From Ditibartonella apihabitans (GTDB lineage Bacteria; Pseudomonadota; Alphaproteobacteria; Rhizobiales; Rhizobiaceae): a stretch of 64,000 bases of DNA. The notes under the pieces are model-generated. The model saw only the letters and a list, made by a program, of their open reading frames with translations, searched no databases and was not told the DNA's origin. The position numbers were made by a program, and so were the translations under genes. Every line of letters begins with the position of its first letter. Within the stretch, counting starts at the first letter, position 1. Shown piece by piece: positions 1-9,335 of this stretch. The DNA lies in assembly GCF_002007485.1 (NCBI RefSeq), contig NZ_CP015820.1, positions 930,001 through 994,000 on the forward strand, in the 5' to 3' direction.

Positions 1-842
1 GTGTTACCGAAATTCTGAAACACACCCATCGTCGGGCGGCATTCCACTCCGAAGATGAAGCACGGCTTAACGAACGCAAACATTTGCGTGTCGAAGGTGA
101 CCCGACGTCCCATCCGGTTTGGCGCGACGTGGAAGCAGCACTTCGTTGCACAAAAAGGCTTGTAAAAATTGCTCATAAAACCGGTGCACGCATTCACGTT
201 CTTCATGTTTCAACAGCCGAAGAAATCGAGTTTCTCAAGGGCCATAAGGATGTTGCCACTCTGGAAGCAACACAACATCATCTGACTTTGACAGCAGATG
301 ATTATGCCCGCCTCGGTACACTCATCCAGATGAACCCGCCAATCCGTGAAAGCCGCCATCGCGCCGGTATATGGTATGGCGTCAGACAAGGCATTATTGA
401 CGTTCTCGGTTCCGACCATGCACCACATACATTGGAAGAAAAGCACAAAACCTATCCGGCTTCTCCGTCCGGCATGACCGGTGTCCAGACCACAGCTGCC
501 ATTATGCTTGACCATGTTAACGCTGGCAGGCTTTCGCTGGAACGTCTTGTCGATCTTACCTCCCATGGCCCCAATCGTGTTTTCGGTATCAGCCGCAAGG
601 GGCGTATTGCCGCCGGCTATGATGCCGATCTCACAATCGTCGATTTGAAACGTGAAGAAATTATCCGCAACGAACAAATCGGATCGAAAGCCGGTTGGAC
701 ACCTTATGACGGCAAGAAGGTCAAGGGGTGGCCTGTTGGCACGATCATTCGTGGGAAAACTGTTATGTGGCAGGGCGAAATCGTTACACCATCAACCGGC
801 GAGCCGATCGAATTTCTGGAATGCCTGCACCACACGAACTGA
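1..842 (+). CDS. pyrC: Dihydroorotase (class I), C-terminal part; 5' end outside the window
   Basis: Third step of de novo pyrimidine synthesis: reversible cyclisation of N-carbamoyl-L-aspartate to dihydroorotate in the cytoplasm. The frame is open from base 3, so about 279 residues are visible and roughly 160 N-terminal residues, including the first metal-binding HxH, lie outside. Visible hallmarks are the metal-ligand His in HVLHVST (near base 204), the substrate-binding MNPPIR, the catalytic Asp in GSDHAPH (near base 414) and the C-terminal GYDADLTIVDL segment of the composite amidohydrolase domain. It closely resembles the roughly 444-residue PyrC of Rhizobiales. The HAD gene follows after 9 bp, probably in the same transcript. 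Confidence 0.9.
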   Translation, partial: VTEILKHTHRRAAFHSEDEARLNERKHLRVEGDPTSHPVWRDVEAALRCTKRLVKIAHKTGARIHVLHVSTAEEIEFLKGHKDVATLEATQHHLTLTADDYARLGTLIQMNPPIRESRHRAGIWYGVRQGIIDVLGSDHAPHTLEEKHKTYPASPSGMTGVQTTAAIMLDHVNAGRLSLERLVDLTSHGPNRVFGISRKGRIAAGYDADLTIVDLKREEIIRNEQIGSKAGWTPYDGKKVKGWPVGTIIRGKTVMWQGEIVTPSTGEPIEFLECLHHTN

Positions 843-851
843 TTATGCAGA

Positions 852-1556
852 ATGGGTATCAAAACTGTCGGCCTTGATGCCGATGATACGCTTTGGCATA
901 ACGAGAAAATATTTCGGGAGGCTGAACAATATTTTGTTCAGCTTCTTGGACGTTGTGCCGATAACGAAATAATTGAGCGTACACTTTTTTCGACAATTGC
1001 TCGTAACCTCGGCCTTTACGGCTATGGTTTCAAATCATTCACACTTTCGATGATCGAAACAGCGAGTCACCTTTATAACAAGGTTATCCCGTCTTCAAAG
1101 ATGAGAGAGATCATTTCGCTTGGTCAATCCTTGATGGATAAACCGGTAAACTTGATCGACGGTGTCGTCGAAGGGCTTGAAGCACTCCGTAAAAATTACC
1201 GTTTGTTGCTGATAAGCAAAGGCGATCTCGTCGAGCAAAACCGAAAGGTCGAAAAATCGGGATTGAAAAGCTATTTTGATGGCATCGAAATTGTCAGCCA
1301 TAAAGACAAACCTGTTTATGAAGAACTGTTAAAACGTAACAGAGTGGATGGAAACGAATTTGTAATGGTCGGTAATTCGTTGAAATCGGATATTCTACCG
1401 GCTCTCGAAGCAGGTGCTTATGCAGTCTACATACCCTATGATATTACGTGGGTTCATGAAATGGCAGAGGAACCGTATGACAATGCCCGCTATTTCAAAG
1501 TCGACAAGTTTGCCGATCTTCCCGAATTTTTAAAGATGATCGACCACAAAGGGTAA
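852..1556 (+). CDS. HAD-superfamily hydrolase
   Basis: A 234-residue haloacid dehalogenase-like phosphatase. Motif I is DADDT at residues 9-13, with Asp9 as likely nucleophile and Asp11 as acid/base. Motif II is the Ser in LLISKGD, motif III a Lys in HKDKP, and motif IV is GNSLKSDI with the second Mg-binding Asp. An all-helical cap (about residues 20-110) separates motifs I and II, as in subclass C1 enzymes acting on small phosphorylated metabolites. It starts 9 bp after pyrC and is probably cotranscribed. The substrate cannot be read from the sequence; nucleotidase or phosphoglycolate-phosphatase-like activity would be guesses. Confidence 0.85.
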   Translation: MGIKTVGLDADDTLWHNEKIFREAEQYFVQLLGRCADNEIIERTLFSTIARNLGLYGYGFKSFTLSMIETASHLYNKVIPSSKMREIISLGQSLMDKPVNLIDGVVEGLEALRKNYRLLLISKGDLVEQNRKVEKSGLKSYFDGIEIVSHKDKPVYEELLKRNRVDGNEFVMVGNSLKSDILPALEAGAYAVYIPYDITWVHEMAEEPYDNARYFKVDKFADLPEFLKMIDHKG

Positions 1557-1592
1557 ACCGTTCTTTCCACCACATGGAATGGTGAAGCTTAC

Positions 1593-1612
1593 AAAGTGGG
1601 AAGACCCGCTTT
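1593..1612. terminator. Possible bidirectional terminator hairpin between convergent genes
   Basis: AAAGTGGG (1593-1600), a 4-nt AAGA loop and CCCGCTTT (1605-1612) form an 8-bp stem with one G-U pair, between the HAD gene and the convergent minus-strand gene. There is no good T-run on either side, so its function as an intrinsic terminator is uncertain. Confidence 0.3.
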
Positions 1613-1647
1613 AACATCATCGTTATTCGGTTTGTTGAAGAAAACGA

Positions 1648-2316
1648 CTAGTCACCGGTGATGAAAAACCGCCATTTACCGTCAGGTGTAATGCCAATTC
1701 TGAAAAAGGAATATGTGCCGATTTCTTTCATTTCTTCAAGGTCACCGGCCGTCATAATCTGGAATAGCTCGACAAGCTGAGGCTTTGAAAGATTATCGAT
1801 CGGCATGGCAACGAAATAGGGCCAGACGTAAATTTCCTCGTCGTCTTCGTCGTTAAGATGCACATAACCGGAATTGAGAAGGTCAATCATGATAGCCATG
1901 GTTTCAAGCCCATCACCATCACCGGAAAGCTGCTTGATATAAGCGATCGGATCCTTGACATTATCGGAAACGGAAAGTTGCGTCGGGTCGCTACTGGTAC
2001 CCAGTAACGGTTTCAGATTGTTGACATCACCACTTTTTGCCGCATCAATAATTTTTTGCCGCATCAATTTTACTGGCGCGGGCAGTTTTTCAATATCGTA
2101 TTCAACCTTTGGTGGCGTATCGTCGTTGTTCGAAGTTTTACTTTTCTTCGCTTCCGGTAACGGAATGGGGTTAGCAGCGTCATCTACTTTCGGGACATCG
2201 GTGTGCACTTTTATATCGTCATTGGTCATATCTGTTGACGCAACGCTAACAGAACTGGCCAGAGGAGAAGCGAGCACCAAAGCCCCCAAGAGCAAACAAA
2301 AACCGAATGATTTCAA
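1648..2316 (-). CDS. Conserved exported protein of unknown function
   Basis: A 222-residue protein with a signal peptide (basic MKS, hydrophobic core, Ala/Ser-rich end near residue 26), hence probably periplasmic. An Asp/Pro/Lys-rich linker (about 30-75) precedes a compact domain with a Trp/Tyr-rich end (EEIYVWPYF, then TPDGKWRFFITGD). The ending recalls small periplasmic proteins of Rhizobiales, but no characterised family is recognised. Its start lies 14 bp downstream of the next minus-strand gene (2331-2588), so the two are probably cotranscribed. Confidence 0.7.
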   Translation of the reverse strand: MKSFGFCLLLGALVLASPLASSVSVASTDMTNDDIKVHTDVPKVDDAANPIPLPEAKKSKTSNNDDTPPKVEYDIEKLPAPVKLMRQKIIDAAKSGDVNNLKPLLGTSSDPTQLSVSDNVKDPIAYIKQLSGDGDGLETMAIMIDLLNSGYVHLNDEDDEEIYVWPYFVAMPIDNLSKPQLVELFQIMTAGDLEEMKEIGTYSFFRIGITPDGKWRFFITGD

Positions 2317-2330
2317 TGAAATAAAATCCT

Positions 2331-2588
2331 TTATTGAATCGTTTTATGATCGCTAAGTTCACCCATTACGACTTTATCGCGCATATGGGATAGAAATTTG
2401 AGTACCTGTTTTTCGTTACGCGCCTGTAGTAAATATTTAAGCGCGGTATCAAAGGCCGCTTCGGCCAGAATTTCTGGCTCGATACCATTGGAAATACCGC
2501 CAACCCATGCTTCGGATTGAAACTCATGGGCTGCGTGTTTTTGCTCTTCAGCGATAATGGCCGAAAGATCAGTATTCGTTTGGCTCAT
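2331..2588 (-). CDS. Small conserved protein of unknown function
   Basis: 85 residues, acidic and helical, without signal peptide or membrane segment, so cytoplasmic. It contains an Ala/Glu-rich helix (ILAEAAFDTALKYLL) and a basic stretch (HMRDKVV). No motif points to a function. The close spacing to the exported protein downstream suggests a two-gene operon. Coding character is supported by the length of the frame and by the tight fit with its neighbour. Confidence 0.6.
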   Translation of the reverse strand: MSQTNTDLSAIIAEEQKHAAHEFQSEAWVGGISNGIEPEILAEAAFDTALKYLLQARNEKQVLKFLSHMRDKVVMGELSDHKTIQ

Positions 2589-2671
2589 CAGTGAACTCGT
2601 TCTATCAGTGCTGTTTGGTGAAATACATTAGCACAATTTCACCGCCTGTCAGTCCTAATAGTCAAAAAAGG

Positions 2672-3043
2672 TTAATTGCCGTACCGGTTCAAAAGTTCAT
2701 GTGAAAGGGCTGTTCCTTCCTTGATATAACGGCGATCAGCATCAACGGCTGCTTTTGTGCATGTGTGATAATTATCCGAGAAAGCGCGATAGGCATCGTT
2801 GAAGCTTGCGTAAAGTCGTGCACGACGCGTTGGTGTCGGGTTTTCGGCTTTGATCAGCTCTTCCATCTTGTCGCGCCACAGGGATGTCTTCTCTCCGCAT
2901 AGATTGCGCAGGTAATGGAGTGAACCAAGTATTTCGGCAAGCCGTAACATTTTGGCATCATATTGGGGGACAGGCTCGGCATCGGCCGGCGCAGCAGCAA
3001 AAAGAAAAGCCATAATAACAAGAGTTTTCAAATACTTGTTCAT
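2672..3043 (-). CDS. Small exported protein, TIGR02301-like family
   Basis: 123 residues with a clear signal peptide (MNKYLKTLVIMAFLFAAAPADA, cleavage near residue 22). The mature part carries LGSLHYLRNLCG and a later Cys in YHTC, consistent with one periplasmic disulfide. This pattern matches a conserved alphaproteobacterial family of unknown function known as TIGR02301. It is transcribed with the two preceding minus-strand genes or alone; an 83-bp gap separates it from the 85-residue gene. Confidence 0.7.
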   Translation of the reverse strand: MNKYLKTLVIMAFLFAAAPADAEPVPQYDAKMLRLAEILGSLHYLRNLCGEKTSLWRDKMEELIKAENPTPTRRARLYASFNDAYRAFSDNYHTCTKAAVDADRRYIKEGTALSHELLNRYGN

Positions 3044-3392
3044 GTTTTCGGACTCATTTTGTTATTCAGACAAAAAGCTATCTTGATAAGGATATTTCTA
3101 TAGGTCTTTTTGAAGCTTATAAGCAATGCCAAAACGTAACCGGAGATTTTGAAAGCCGGAGTTTTTGTCCATCAAGTCCTTCATCATATATTTTGTTTTT
3201 GGTGGCTGAACCGGCTATGGTGGTTATAAATTTCCTGACTTATCCAGCGAAGAAAGATTGGCCTTTTGTCTTTACGATACATATTTTCCGGTGACGGTAA
3301 GAATATTCAGCGACAGCAATTGTCATTTTCCGTTTGGAAAAACCGGTTTTTGATCGCAAAAACGTTAAACTGATGAATTAAGAAGGGTAGCC
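3044..3392. other. Intergenic region between divergent genes, no gene seen
   Basis: 349 bp between the TIGR02301-like gene (minus) and the SRAP gene (plus). It must hold both promoters. AAGGG about 5 bp before the SRAP ATG is a usable ribosome binding site. No longer frame with coding character, RNA gene or repeat was found. Confidence 0.5.
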
Positions 3393-4184
3393 ATGTGTGG
3401 GCGGTATGAGCTTGATGCCTCGAAAAGCGAGGTTGCAAATGCATTTGACGCTTGGATAGAAGAAGATTTCCCGAAACGCTATAATATTGCGCCCACACAA
3501 CCGATTTTGGTTATCAAGGCACCTGAAGCCTATCGCGATGCTTTGTCGAACAAACCCAAACATGATGCCTTGCTAGTGCGCTGGGGATTCATTCCTTCCT
3601 GGACAAAAAATCCCGATCAATGGCCGCTAACATTCAATATACGGTCAGAAACAGTAGCGGTGAAAAAGTCTTTCACCAATGCGCTTCGCCATCACCGTGT
3701 CATTATTCCGGCAACAGGTTTTTATGAATGGAAAAAACAATCTCGCGGCAGATCACAGCCTTATCACGCTGCACTTGACGATAACTCTATCATCGGTTTC
3801 GCTGGACTCATGGAAACATGGAGTGGTAGCGAAGGCTCGCAAATCGACACGGCTGCTATTTTGACAACAGAGGCAAAATCGCCGCTTTCAGAAATCCACC
3901 ACCGTATGCCCGTCATTGTCAGGCGGGAAGATATTGATAGATGGCTTGATTGCCGGAATTTTCGCCCTGCCGATGTTATGGATATTTTAAAAAATACACC
4001 AGCCGAACACCTTCATGTTTATCCTGTGTCCGATAAAATCAATAATGCTGCTTATTCAAGGAGCGATGTGAAAGAAAGGATAAATCCTGTCGAAGATTCC
4101 GGCGACAAAGCTCAACAGCGAAACAATAAGGATCAAAAACGGGGGAAAAGTCCAAAGATTAAAGACCAGTTTGATCTTTTCTAA
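3393..4184 (+). CDS. SRAP family abasic-site DNA-protein crosslink protein (YedK/HMCES type)
   Basis: 263 residues. SRAP proteins link covalently through Cys2 to abasic sites in single-stranded DNA and shield them during replication. All family residues are visible: Cys2 (MCGRYE, after Met removal), Asn82 in NIRSE, Glu112 in GFYEW and His170 in HHRMPVI. The last 40 residues are Lys/Asn/Asp-rich and probably disordered. The ATG must be the true start because Cys2 has to become N-terminal. No LexA box was recognised upstream. The gene stands alone ahead of cysS. Confidence 0.92.
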   Translation: MCGRYELDASKSEVANAFDAWIEEDFPKRYNIAPTQPILVIKAPEAYRDALSNKPKHDALLVRWGFIPSWTKNPDQWPLTFNIRSETVAVKKSFTNALRHHRVIIPATGFYEWKKQSRGRSQPYHAALDDNSIIGFAGLMETWSGSEGSQIDTAAILTTEAKSPLSEIHHRMPVIVRREDIDRWLDCRNFRPADVMDILKNTPAEHLHVYPVSDKINNAAYSRSDVKERINPVEDSGDKAQQRNNKDQKRGKSPKIKDQFDLF

Positions 4185-4286
4185 ATGCGTCACTGGAATA
4201 TTTAAGGATAATTAGGGTAAATGCCTTAACTGTTTTTGAATAGCTTGGCAAAGTTTTGGCCTTACCTGACAGACGAAAGACGATTG

Positions 4287-5792
4287 ATGACCAATTTGCA
4301 TTTTTATAACACGTTGACGAGAACAAAAGAGGATTTTCATCCGATAGACGCCAATAAAGTGCGCCTTTATGTTTGCGGCCCTACAGTTTATGACTATGCC
4401 CACATCGGCAATGCGCGTCCGGTCGTGGTCTTTGACGTTTTGTTCAGGTTATTGCGTCATGTCTATGGAAATGACCATGTTATCTATGCTCGCAACATTA
4501 CGGATGTGGATGACAAAATCAATGCGCGTGCTGCCCGCGATTATCCGGAACTGCCGTTAAATGATGCTATCCGCATTCTAACAGAAAAAACCAACAAGCA
4601 GTTTCAGGAAGATGTTGCAGCTCTTGGTTGCTTAACGCCTACAACGCAACCACGTGCGACAGATAATCTCGATAATATGCGTGCAATGATCGAACGGTTG
4701 ATCGAACGTGGTCACGCTTATGTTGCAGAAGATCACGTATTGTTTTCTGTTTCCAGTATGGGAGATCATCCCCGTTATGGTGCTTTGGCCCGCCGCTCGC
4801 TTGATGAAATGATGGCTGGCGCCCGTGTTGATGTTGCAGCCTATAAGCGTGACGAAATGGATTTCGTTTTGTGGAAACCCTCGAAAGAGGGGGAACCGGG
4901 TTGGCCTTCACCTGCGGGAATTAAAGCCAAAGGGCGCCCAGGTTGGCACATTGAATGTTCCGCAATGTCTATGGCAAAATTATTGGTACCCTTTGGGGGT
5001 GGTCTCACATGCGATAATCCTGCCAATAATATTTTCGATATTCATGGTGGCGGCATCGATCTGGTTTTTCCCCATCATGAAAACGAGATTGCCCAAAGCT
5101 GTTCGGCCTTTGGAACAGAGCGCATGGCAAATTTGTGGATGCATAACGGTTTTCTACAGGTCGAAGGGCAGAAAATGTCCAAAAGTCTGGGCAATTTTAT
5201 TACCATTCATGATGTGTTGGAGACCGAACTTGCGGAACTAACTTCCGATATTGATGAAACGATGCGTCATCAATGGGTGGGATTAAGTGCGCGTCTTTCG
5301 ATGTTGCAAACGCATTATCGTGAACCGTTAAACTGGACAGCCCAGCGCCTTGCGGACTCAAGTACTGAACTCTATCGCTGGTATGAACTGCTACGCCAAA
5401 AAAACGTTCGTTCTTCAACTCCGGCACATCCTGCAGACGAACTCGTCGAGGCTTTGGGCGAGGATCTCAATTGCTGGAGCGCCATTACCTATCTGCGGCA
5501 ATATTTTAAATCGGAAAATGTTAGTGCCCTCAAGTCCGGCATGGAGCTTATGGGGTTGTTGCATGAAAACTGGTTGGACGAGGACAATTGCCCGCTCTTT
5601 AATAAAAAAAGCGGCATTGATAGCGAGTATGTCGAGAGCCAAATTGCCAAACGCTTGTCGTTTATCAAAGAGAAAAATTGGGCTGAAGCAGATCGTATCA
5701 GAGACGAGCTTGGAAACAAAAATATATCGCTGAGGGACGAGAAAAATCCGCAAACAGGCGAACGCGTGACACATTGGGAAATCAAACATTAA
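4287..5792 (+). CDS. cysS: Cysteine--tRNA ligase
   Basis: Charges tRNA-Cys with cysteine. A class I synthetase of 501 residues from the ATG at 4287 ([10 protein letters not shown]); a TTG 51 bp upstream would add residues unlike the family. Zn-binding Cys30 lies in YVCGPTVYD, followed by the HIGH-type motif HIGNA (39-43). Further Zn ligands lie in WHIECS and [15 protein letters not shown], and the KMSKS loop is at 296-300. The C-terminal helical domain (about 330-500) binds the anticodon stem. An intact housekeeping enzyme, followed after about 45 bp by the DUF421 gene. Confidence 0.96.
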   Translation: MTNLHFYNTLTRTKEDFHPIDANKVRLYVCGPTVYDYAHIGNARPVVVFDVLFRLLRHVYGNDHVIYARNITDVDDKINARAARDYPELPLNDAIRILTEKTNKQFQEDVAALGCLTPTTQPRATDNLDNMRAMIERLIERGHAYVAEDHVLFSVSSMGDHPRYGALARRSLDEMMAGARVDVAAYKRDEMDFVLWKPSKEGEPGWPSPAGIKAKGRPGWHIECSAMSMAKLLVPFGGGLTCDNPANNIFDIHGGGIDLVFPHHENEIAQSCSAFGTERMANLWMHNGFLQVEGQKMSKSLGNFITIHDVLETELAELTSDIDETMRHQWVGLSARLSMLQTHYREPLNWTAQRLADSSTELYRWYELLRQKNVRSSTPAHPADELVEALGEDLNCWSAITYLRQYFKSENVSALKSGMELMGLLHENWLDEDNCPLFNKKSGIDSEYVESQIAKRLSFIKEKNWAEADRIRDELGNKNISLRDEKNPQTGERVTHWEIKH

Positions 5793-5837
5793 TCCCGCCA
5801 GAATTCGCCACTGGCAATGATAAAGAAGGTCTCGGAA

Positions 5838-6506
5838 ATGGATTACCTTTTTGGCTATGGCTATGTGGCACTCAAGCTTTTTATAGGACTTGCAGTTTTT
5901 TTGCTGGTGCTTCGAACAAGCGGTCGGGGAAGTCTCAGTCAAATGACCCCGACGGATTTGATCAGCAATTTTGTTATGGGCGGTATTATCGGCGGCGTCA
6001 TCTATAATCCGAAAATCACCGTTATCCAGTTACTGATTGTTTTGATTATCTGGCAATTACTGGTTATCGGTTTGAATTATCTCCGTCGTCATTCGGTGTT
6101 TTTTCATAATCTTGTCGCAGGTGGCGATGTCGCATTGGTGCTTGACGGAAAATTCCAGATGGATGAAATCAAGCGGCTCAATATTGATGTGAACGACTTT
6201 GCAACCATGCTCAGAATCAAGGGTTGCGCACTTCACGAAGTTGCTTTTGCGCGTCTTGAATCAAATGGAAGTCTTTCGGTTATTCGGAAGGAAGAAGGCA
6301 AAAACGCAACGCTTGTGGTCAAGAATGGTAGCATTGTTGATGGCAGTCTCGACGAAATAGGAAAAGATGAAGCCTGGCTCGAAGAGCAGTTAAAGAAGAA
6401 AAAAGTTTCCATTGATGATATCTATGCCGCCGAGTGGTACGAGGAAAAAAGCCGTAATGGCAGAACGCGCACTGGACTTTTTATTGTAAAAGGCACTACT
6501 TCCTGA
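5838..6506 (+). CDS. DUF421 (YetF-like) membrane protein
   Basis: About 222 residues. Three hydrophobic segments near the N-terminus (LFIGLAVFLLVL; a Gly/Ile-rich segment; LLIVLIIWQLLVIGL) precede a cytoplasmic alpha/beta domain with the DUF421 sequence RIKGCALHEVAFARLESNGSL. YetF-like proteins are of uncertain function, with links to spore and envelope biology in Bacillus. An ATG at 5817 would add seven residues, but AAGAAGG at 5823-5829 sits ideally for the ATG at 5838. The Lys-rich C-terminal end is probably flexible. Confidence 0.85.
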   Translation: MDYLFGYGYVALKLFIGLAVFLLVLRTSGRGSLSQMTPTDLISNFVMGGIIGGVIYNPKITVIQLLIVLIIWQLLVIGLNYLRRHSVFFHNLVAGGDVALVLDGKFQMDEIKRLNIDVNDFATMLRIKGCALHEVAFARLESNGSLSVIRKEEGKNATLVVKNGSIVDGSLDEIGKDEAWLEEQLKKKKVSIDDIYAAEWYEEKSRNGRTRTGLFIVKGTTS

Positions 6507-6544
6507 TTTTGACGAGATTCTAAAAGAGCGGGACCGTTTGACAA

Positions 6545-7507
6545 ATGCTCATGACAAAACCTGTTTCAAAAGAGACTAAAATATTTCCTGCCAATATTTC
6601 AGGTTTTTTGGCGGCACTGGGTGCCTATGTCATTTGGGGCATCTTTCCCCTTTATATGAAAGCGGTTGCCCATATTCCGGTTATGGAAGTTGTCGTTCAC
6701 CGCATTTTGTGGTCGCTTCCTATAGGTCTTGGTATCATTATTGTGATCGGGCACGGTCGAGCACTTTGGACTGCATTAAAGCAGCCGAAAATGGTGGCTA
6801 TGGCCTGTCTCACATCGGCGTTAATTACCGCCAATTGGAGCATCTATATTTGGGCAATTGCCAATAATCATGCTGTTGATGCAGCGCTCGGTTATTATAT
6901 AAATCCGCTCGTCAATGTCCTGTTGGGGCTTATTTTTTTACGCGAGAGGCTTAATCGCTGGCAATGGTGTTCCATCATGTTGGCGATTGTTGCTGTTCTC
7001 ATTTTAACGATCAATGCCGGCGGCCTGCCGTGGATTGCGATCTTGTTACCGCTGACTTTCGGGTTTTATGCTTTTTTCAGAAAATCCTTGCCCATCGGAC
7101 CGACAGAAGGGTTCTCACTCGAAACATTGATTATGACTATTCCGGCAATCATCGGGTGGGGTTATTTTATTGCAACGGGCCAAGATTATTTTTTCCACGG
7201 TACATGGAAAGATGTGGGGCTGCTCGTATTGGCTGGTCCCTTTACCGCAATTCCGTTTATCCTGTTTGCGGTCGGTGCGAAGATGCTCAATTTGACGACC
7301 TTGGGGCTCATGCAATATTTAACGCCGACATTTCTATTTTTAATCGCAATTTTCGTTTTTCATGAACCATTTTCAACGGTGCAACTTTTTGCTTTCTCAC
7401 TGATCTGGCTGGGTCTTATCGTTTACACCGCAGCCAGCCTTTCGACGATGAAACATAGACAACCAAAAGAAACGATAATCGAACTTAAAAAACATCCGCA
7501 AAAATAA
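6545..7507 (+). CDS. rarD: RarD-type EamA/DMT family transporter
   Basis: A 320-residue inner-membrane protein with about ten predicted helices in two EamA repeats, of the RarD subfamily (early GAYVIWGIFPLYMKAV, HRILWSLP, LGYYINPLVNVLLG). The substrate of RarD proteins is unknown; the older label 'chloramphenicol-sensitive' is from E. coli. The tail (HRQPKETIIELKKHPQK) is basic and cytoplasmic. It lies 38 bp after the DUF421 gene. A second Met two codons in could also serve as start. Confidence 0.9.
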   Translation: MLMTKPVSKETKIFPANISGFLAALGAYVIWGIFPLYMKAVAHIPVMEVVVHRILWSLPIGLGIIIVIGHGRALWTALKQPKMVAMACLTSALITANWSIYIWAIANNHAVDAALGYYINPLVNVLLGLIFLRERLNRWQWCSIMLAIVAVLILTINAGGLPWIAILLPLTFGFYAFFRKSLPIGPTEGFSLETLIMTIPAIIGWGYFIATGQDYFFHGTWKDVGLLVLAGPFTAIPFILFAVGAKMLNLTTLGLMQYLTPTFLFLIAIFVFHEPFSTVQLFAFSLIWLGLIVYTAASLSTMKHRQPKETIIELKKHPQK

Positions 7508-7601
7508 GAGATATTTCGACCATAATGAACCGTTAAATTCCGACAATGGAACGTCGTTCAACTTTAGCCTTGATGGAAGGGCATCGAAAAATTTTAATGC
7601 C

Positions 7602-8177
7602 TTATAATGGGTGAGATTCCTGATTTCTTGAAATGGCGGTGACAATTTTTTCAATGTCGTCAATAACAAGCGGTTTCAGCTTGTGATTGGAGTGGATGAA
7701 GCCTTGTCTCGCCATATGGTCGAGAAGTGCAATCATCGGGTTATAAAAGCCGTCTATGTTGGCAAAGGCTATCGGCTTTGTATGCCGCCCAAGTTGTGCC
7801 CATGTCATGATCTCGACAATTTCTTCCAGTGTTCCGATGCCACCAGGTAGGGCGAGAAATGCATCGGAGCGATCAAACATCAGTTGTTTGCGCTGGTGCA
7901 TTGTTTCGGTAACAATGAATTCGTCAAAGAGATCATCATTTTTATTCCGCGCTTCCTTTTTGATAAGAAAATCCGGAATGATTCCTACGACTTTTCCACC
8001 ATTGCTTTTTACCGCCCGCGCAATTGTGCCCATAATGCCGCTCGTGCCGCCACCATAAACAAGCGTAATGCCGGCTTCAGCCAGCAATTGGCCAAGCCGG
8101 TTGGCCGATTGGACATAATCGGGATTGTTGCCCGATGAAGAACCACAATAAACACAGATAGAATTGATTTTTGTCAT
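7602..8177 (-). CDS. LOG family protein (TIGR00730; nucleoside 5'-monophosphate phosphoribohydrolase)
   Basis: 191 residues from the ATG at 8177 (MTKINSICVYCGSS); a TTG 36 bp upstream is less likely because family members begin just before SICVYCGSS. Motif PGGIGTLEE lies at 111-119, preceded by a Rossmann-like fold with YGGGTSGIMG and the catalytic-region Arg in MHQRK. LOG enzymes cleave the N-glycosidic bond of cytokinin riboside monophosphates or AMP; the physiological substrate in bacteria is often unknown. Convergent to rarD and divergent from the LysM gene. Confidence 0.9.
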   Translation of the reverse strand: MTKINSICVYCGSSSGNNPDYVQSANRLGQLLAEAGITLVYGGGTSGIMGTIARAVKSNGGKVVGIIPDFLIKKEARNKNDDLFDEFIVTETMHQRKQLMFDRSDAFLALPGGIGTLEEIVEIMTWAQLGRHTKPIAFANIDGFYNPMIALLDHMARQGFIHSNHKLKPLVIDDIEKIVTAISRNQESHPL

Positions 8178-8327
8178 GGGGGATGTTTTGCCGTTTAATA
8201 AAATTTTCGTCAAGAAAAAACCTAAGATTGAGGAAAAGGTTCAATTGAACCAGTTTGGTATTCCGTTTGTGTGGCAAATGGAATAGGACATAAAAAGTTT
8301 TTTATTGTGCTTTAAACAGGATTGTTC

Positions 8328-9335
8328 ATGGCATTCTTTTTGTCGATGAAAAAATTTGCCGTAACTTTGACGCTCGACTTTATCGCGGCGGTTATTTTGT
8401 TTGTCGGCACTCTTCATGCTGACGAATTGAAAAATAATGGCCAGCCCGATCAACTTGAAAGTCCGAGTTTCGAGAGTTTCATGTTGAACGATGAAAGCTT
8501 TGCCGTCATCGTCGGAAAGGCTCCTGCAAATGCCAAAGTCGAGCTCATCGACGGAGCCCGAAAACTCGGCGAGACGACCGCTGACGACAAAGGCAGCTTC
8601 ACCCTGACTTTGCAAAAAAAACTCGGGAAAGGTCAATACCATTTTGTCTTAAGAGCGACAGACCAGTCGGGAAAATCATTCACATCGGTTGAAACTGTAA
8701 CGGTTATCATATCCCATAAAGTCCCGGATGGCATGGCTGCTTTTATGAACGATCCGGCAGGCGCCTCGCGGTTTATTTCCAATGCACCGGGAATAATCGA
8801 AATCGGCAAGAAAACGCATAATAATTTTGATGTAACAAGAATTACCTATAAAAACAGTATTCTGACGATCAGCGGTCAGGCTGAAAAGAACATGCAAATC
8901 ATCGCGACACTCGGAAATATGCGCCTTGGCAGTGACAAGACAGACATTAACGGGAAATTCGAGCTCTCCCGTTTTGTGTCACTTTTTTCCGGTGACCATG
9001 TTTTTCGCATTGATTTGTTTAATGACGGCGGAGAAAATGTCGGTTCGTTAGCCATACCTTTTCGTATTGACGAACGCCATCATCCTGTGAACCAGCTTTA
9101 TCGGGATGGCAAGCCGGTAAAAACCGTGATTGTCGAAAAGGGAGACAGTTTATCGTCTATTGCCGAAAAAGCTTATGGATCAAGCCGTTATAGCGAGGCA
9201 ATATATTCGGCTAATTCTGCTATCTTAAAAAACCCTGACCATATCACGAAAGGGCAGGAATTGATTTTGCCCGAGATAGACAACTCGCAAAAATCCAAAG
9301 CAGCAAATGCCCAGACCAATTTGAAAGAAAAATGA
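8328..9335 (+). CDS. LysM domain cell-envelope protein
   Basis: 335 residues from the ATG at 8328 (CAGG seven bases upstream). An N-terminal hydrophobic segment anchors or exports it. The middle has two Ig-like/bacterial all-beta repeats (GKAPANAKVELIDG and ISGQAEKNMQIIATLG, each followed by a DxxGxF strand). The C-terminus has one LysM domain (VEKGDSLSSIAEKAYG ... GQELILPE) that binds peptidoglycan. The stop overlaps the ATG of the Atm1-type exporter by 4 bp, so translation is coupled; the pairing of these two genes is typical of Rhizobiales. Confidence 0.85.
   Translation: MAFFLSMKKFAVTLTLDFIAAVILFVGTLHADELKNNGQPDQLESPSFESFMLNDESFAVIVGKAPANAKVELIDGARKLGETTADDKGSFTLTLQKKLGKGQYHFVLRATDQSGKSFTSVETVTVIISHKVPDGMAAFMNDPAGASRFISNAPGIIEIGKKTHNNFDVTRITYKNSILTISGQAEKNMQIIATLGNMRLGSDKTDINGKFELSRFVSLFSGDHVFRIDLFNDGGENVGSLAIPFRIDERHHPVNQLYRDGKPVKTVIVEKGDSLSSIAEKAYGSSRYSEAIYSANSAILKNPDHITKGQELILPEIDNSQKSKAANAQTNLKEK

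Noticed and set aside
4236-4286. Extending cysS to a TTG at 4236
   Set aside because: The extra 17 residues are unlike CysS N-termini, which begin just before the LHFYNTLTR sequence.
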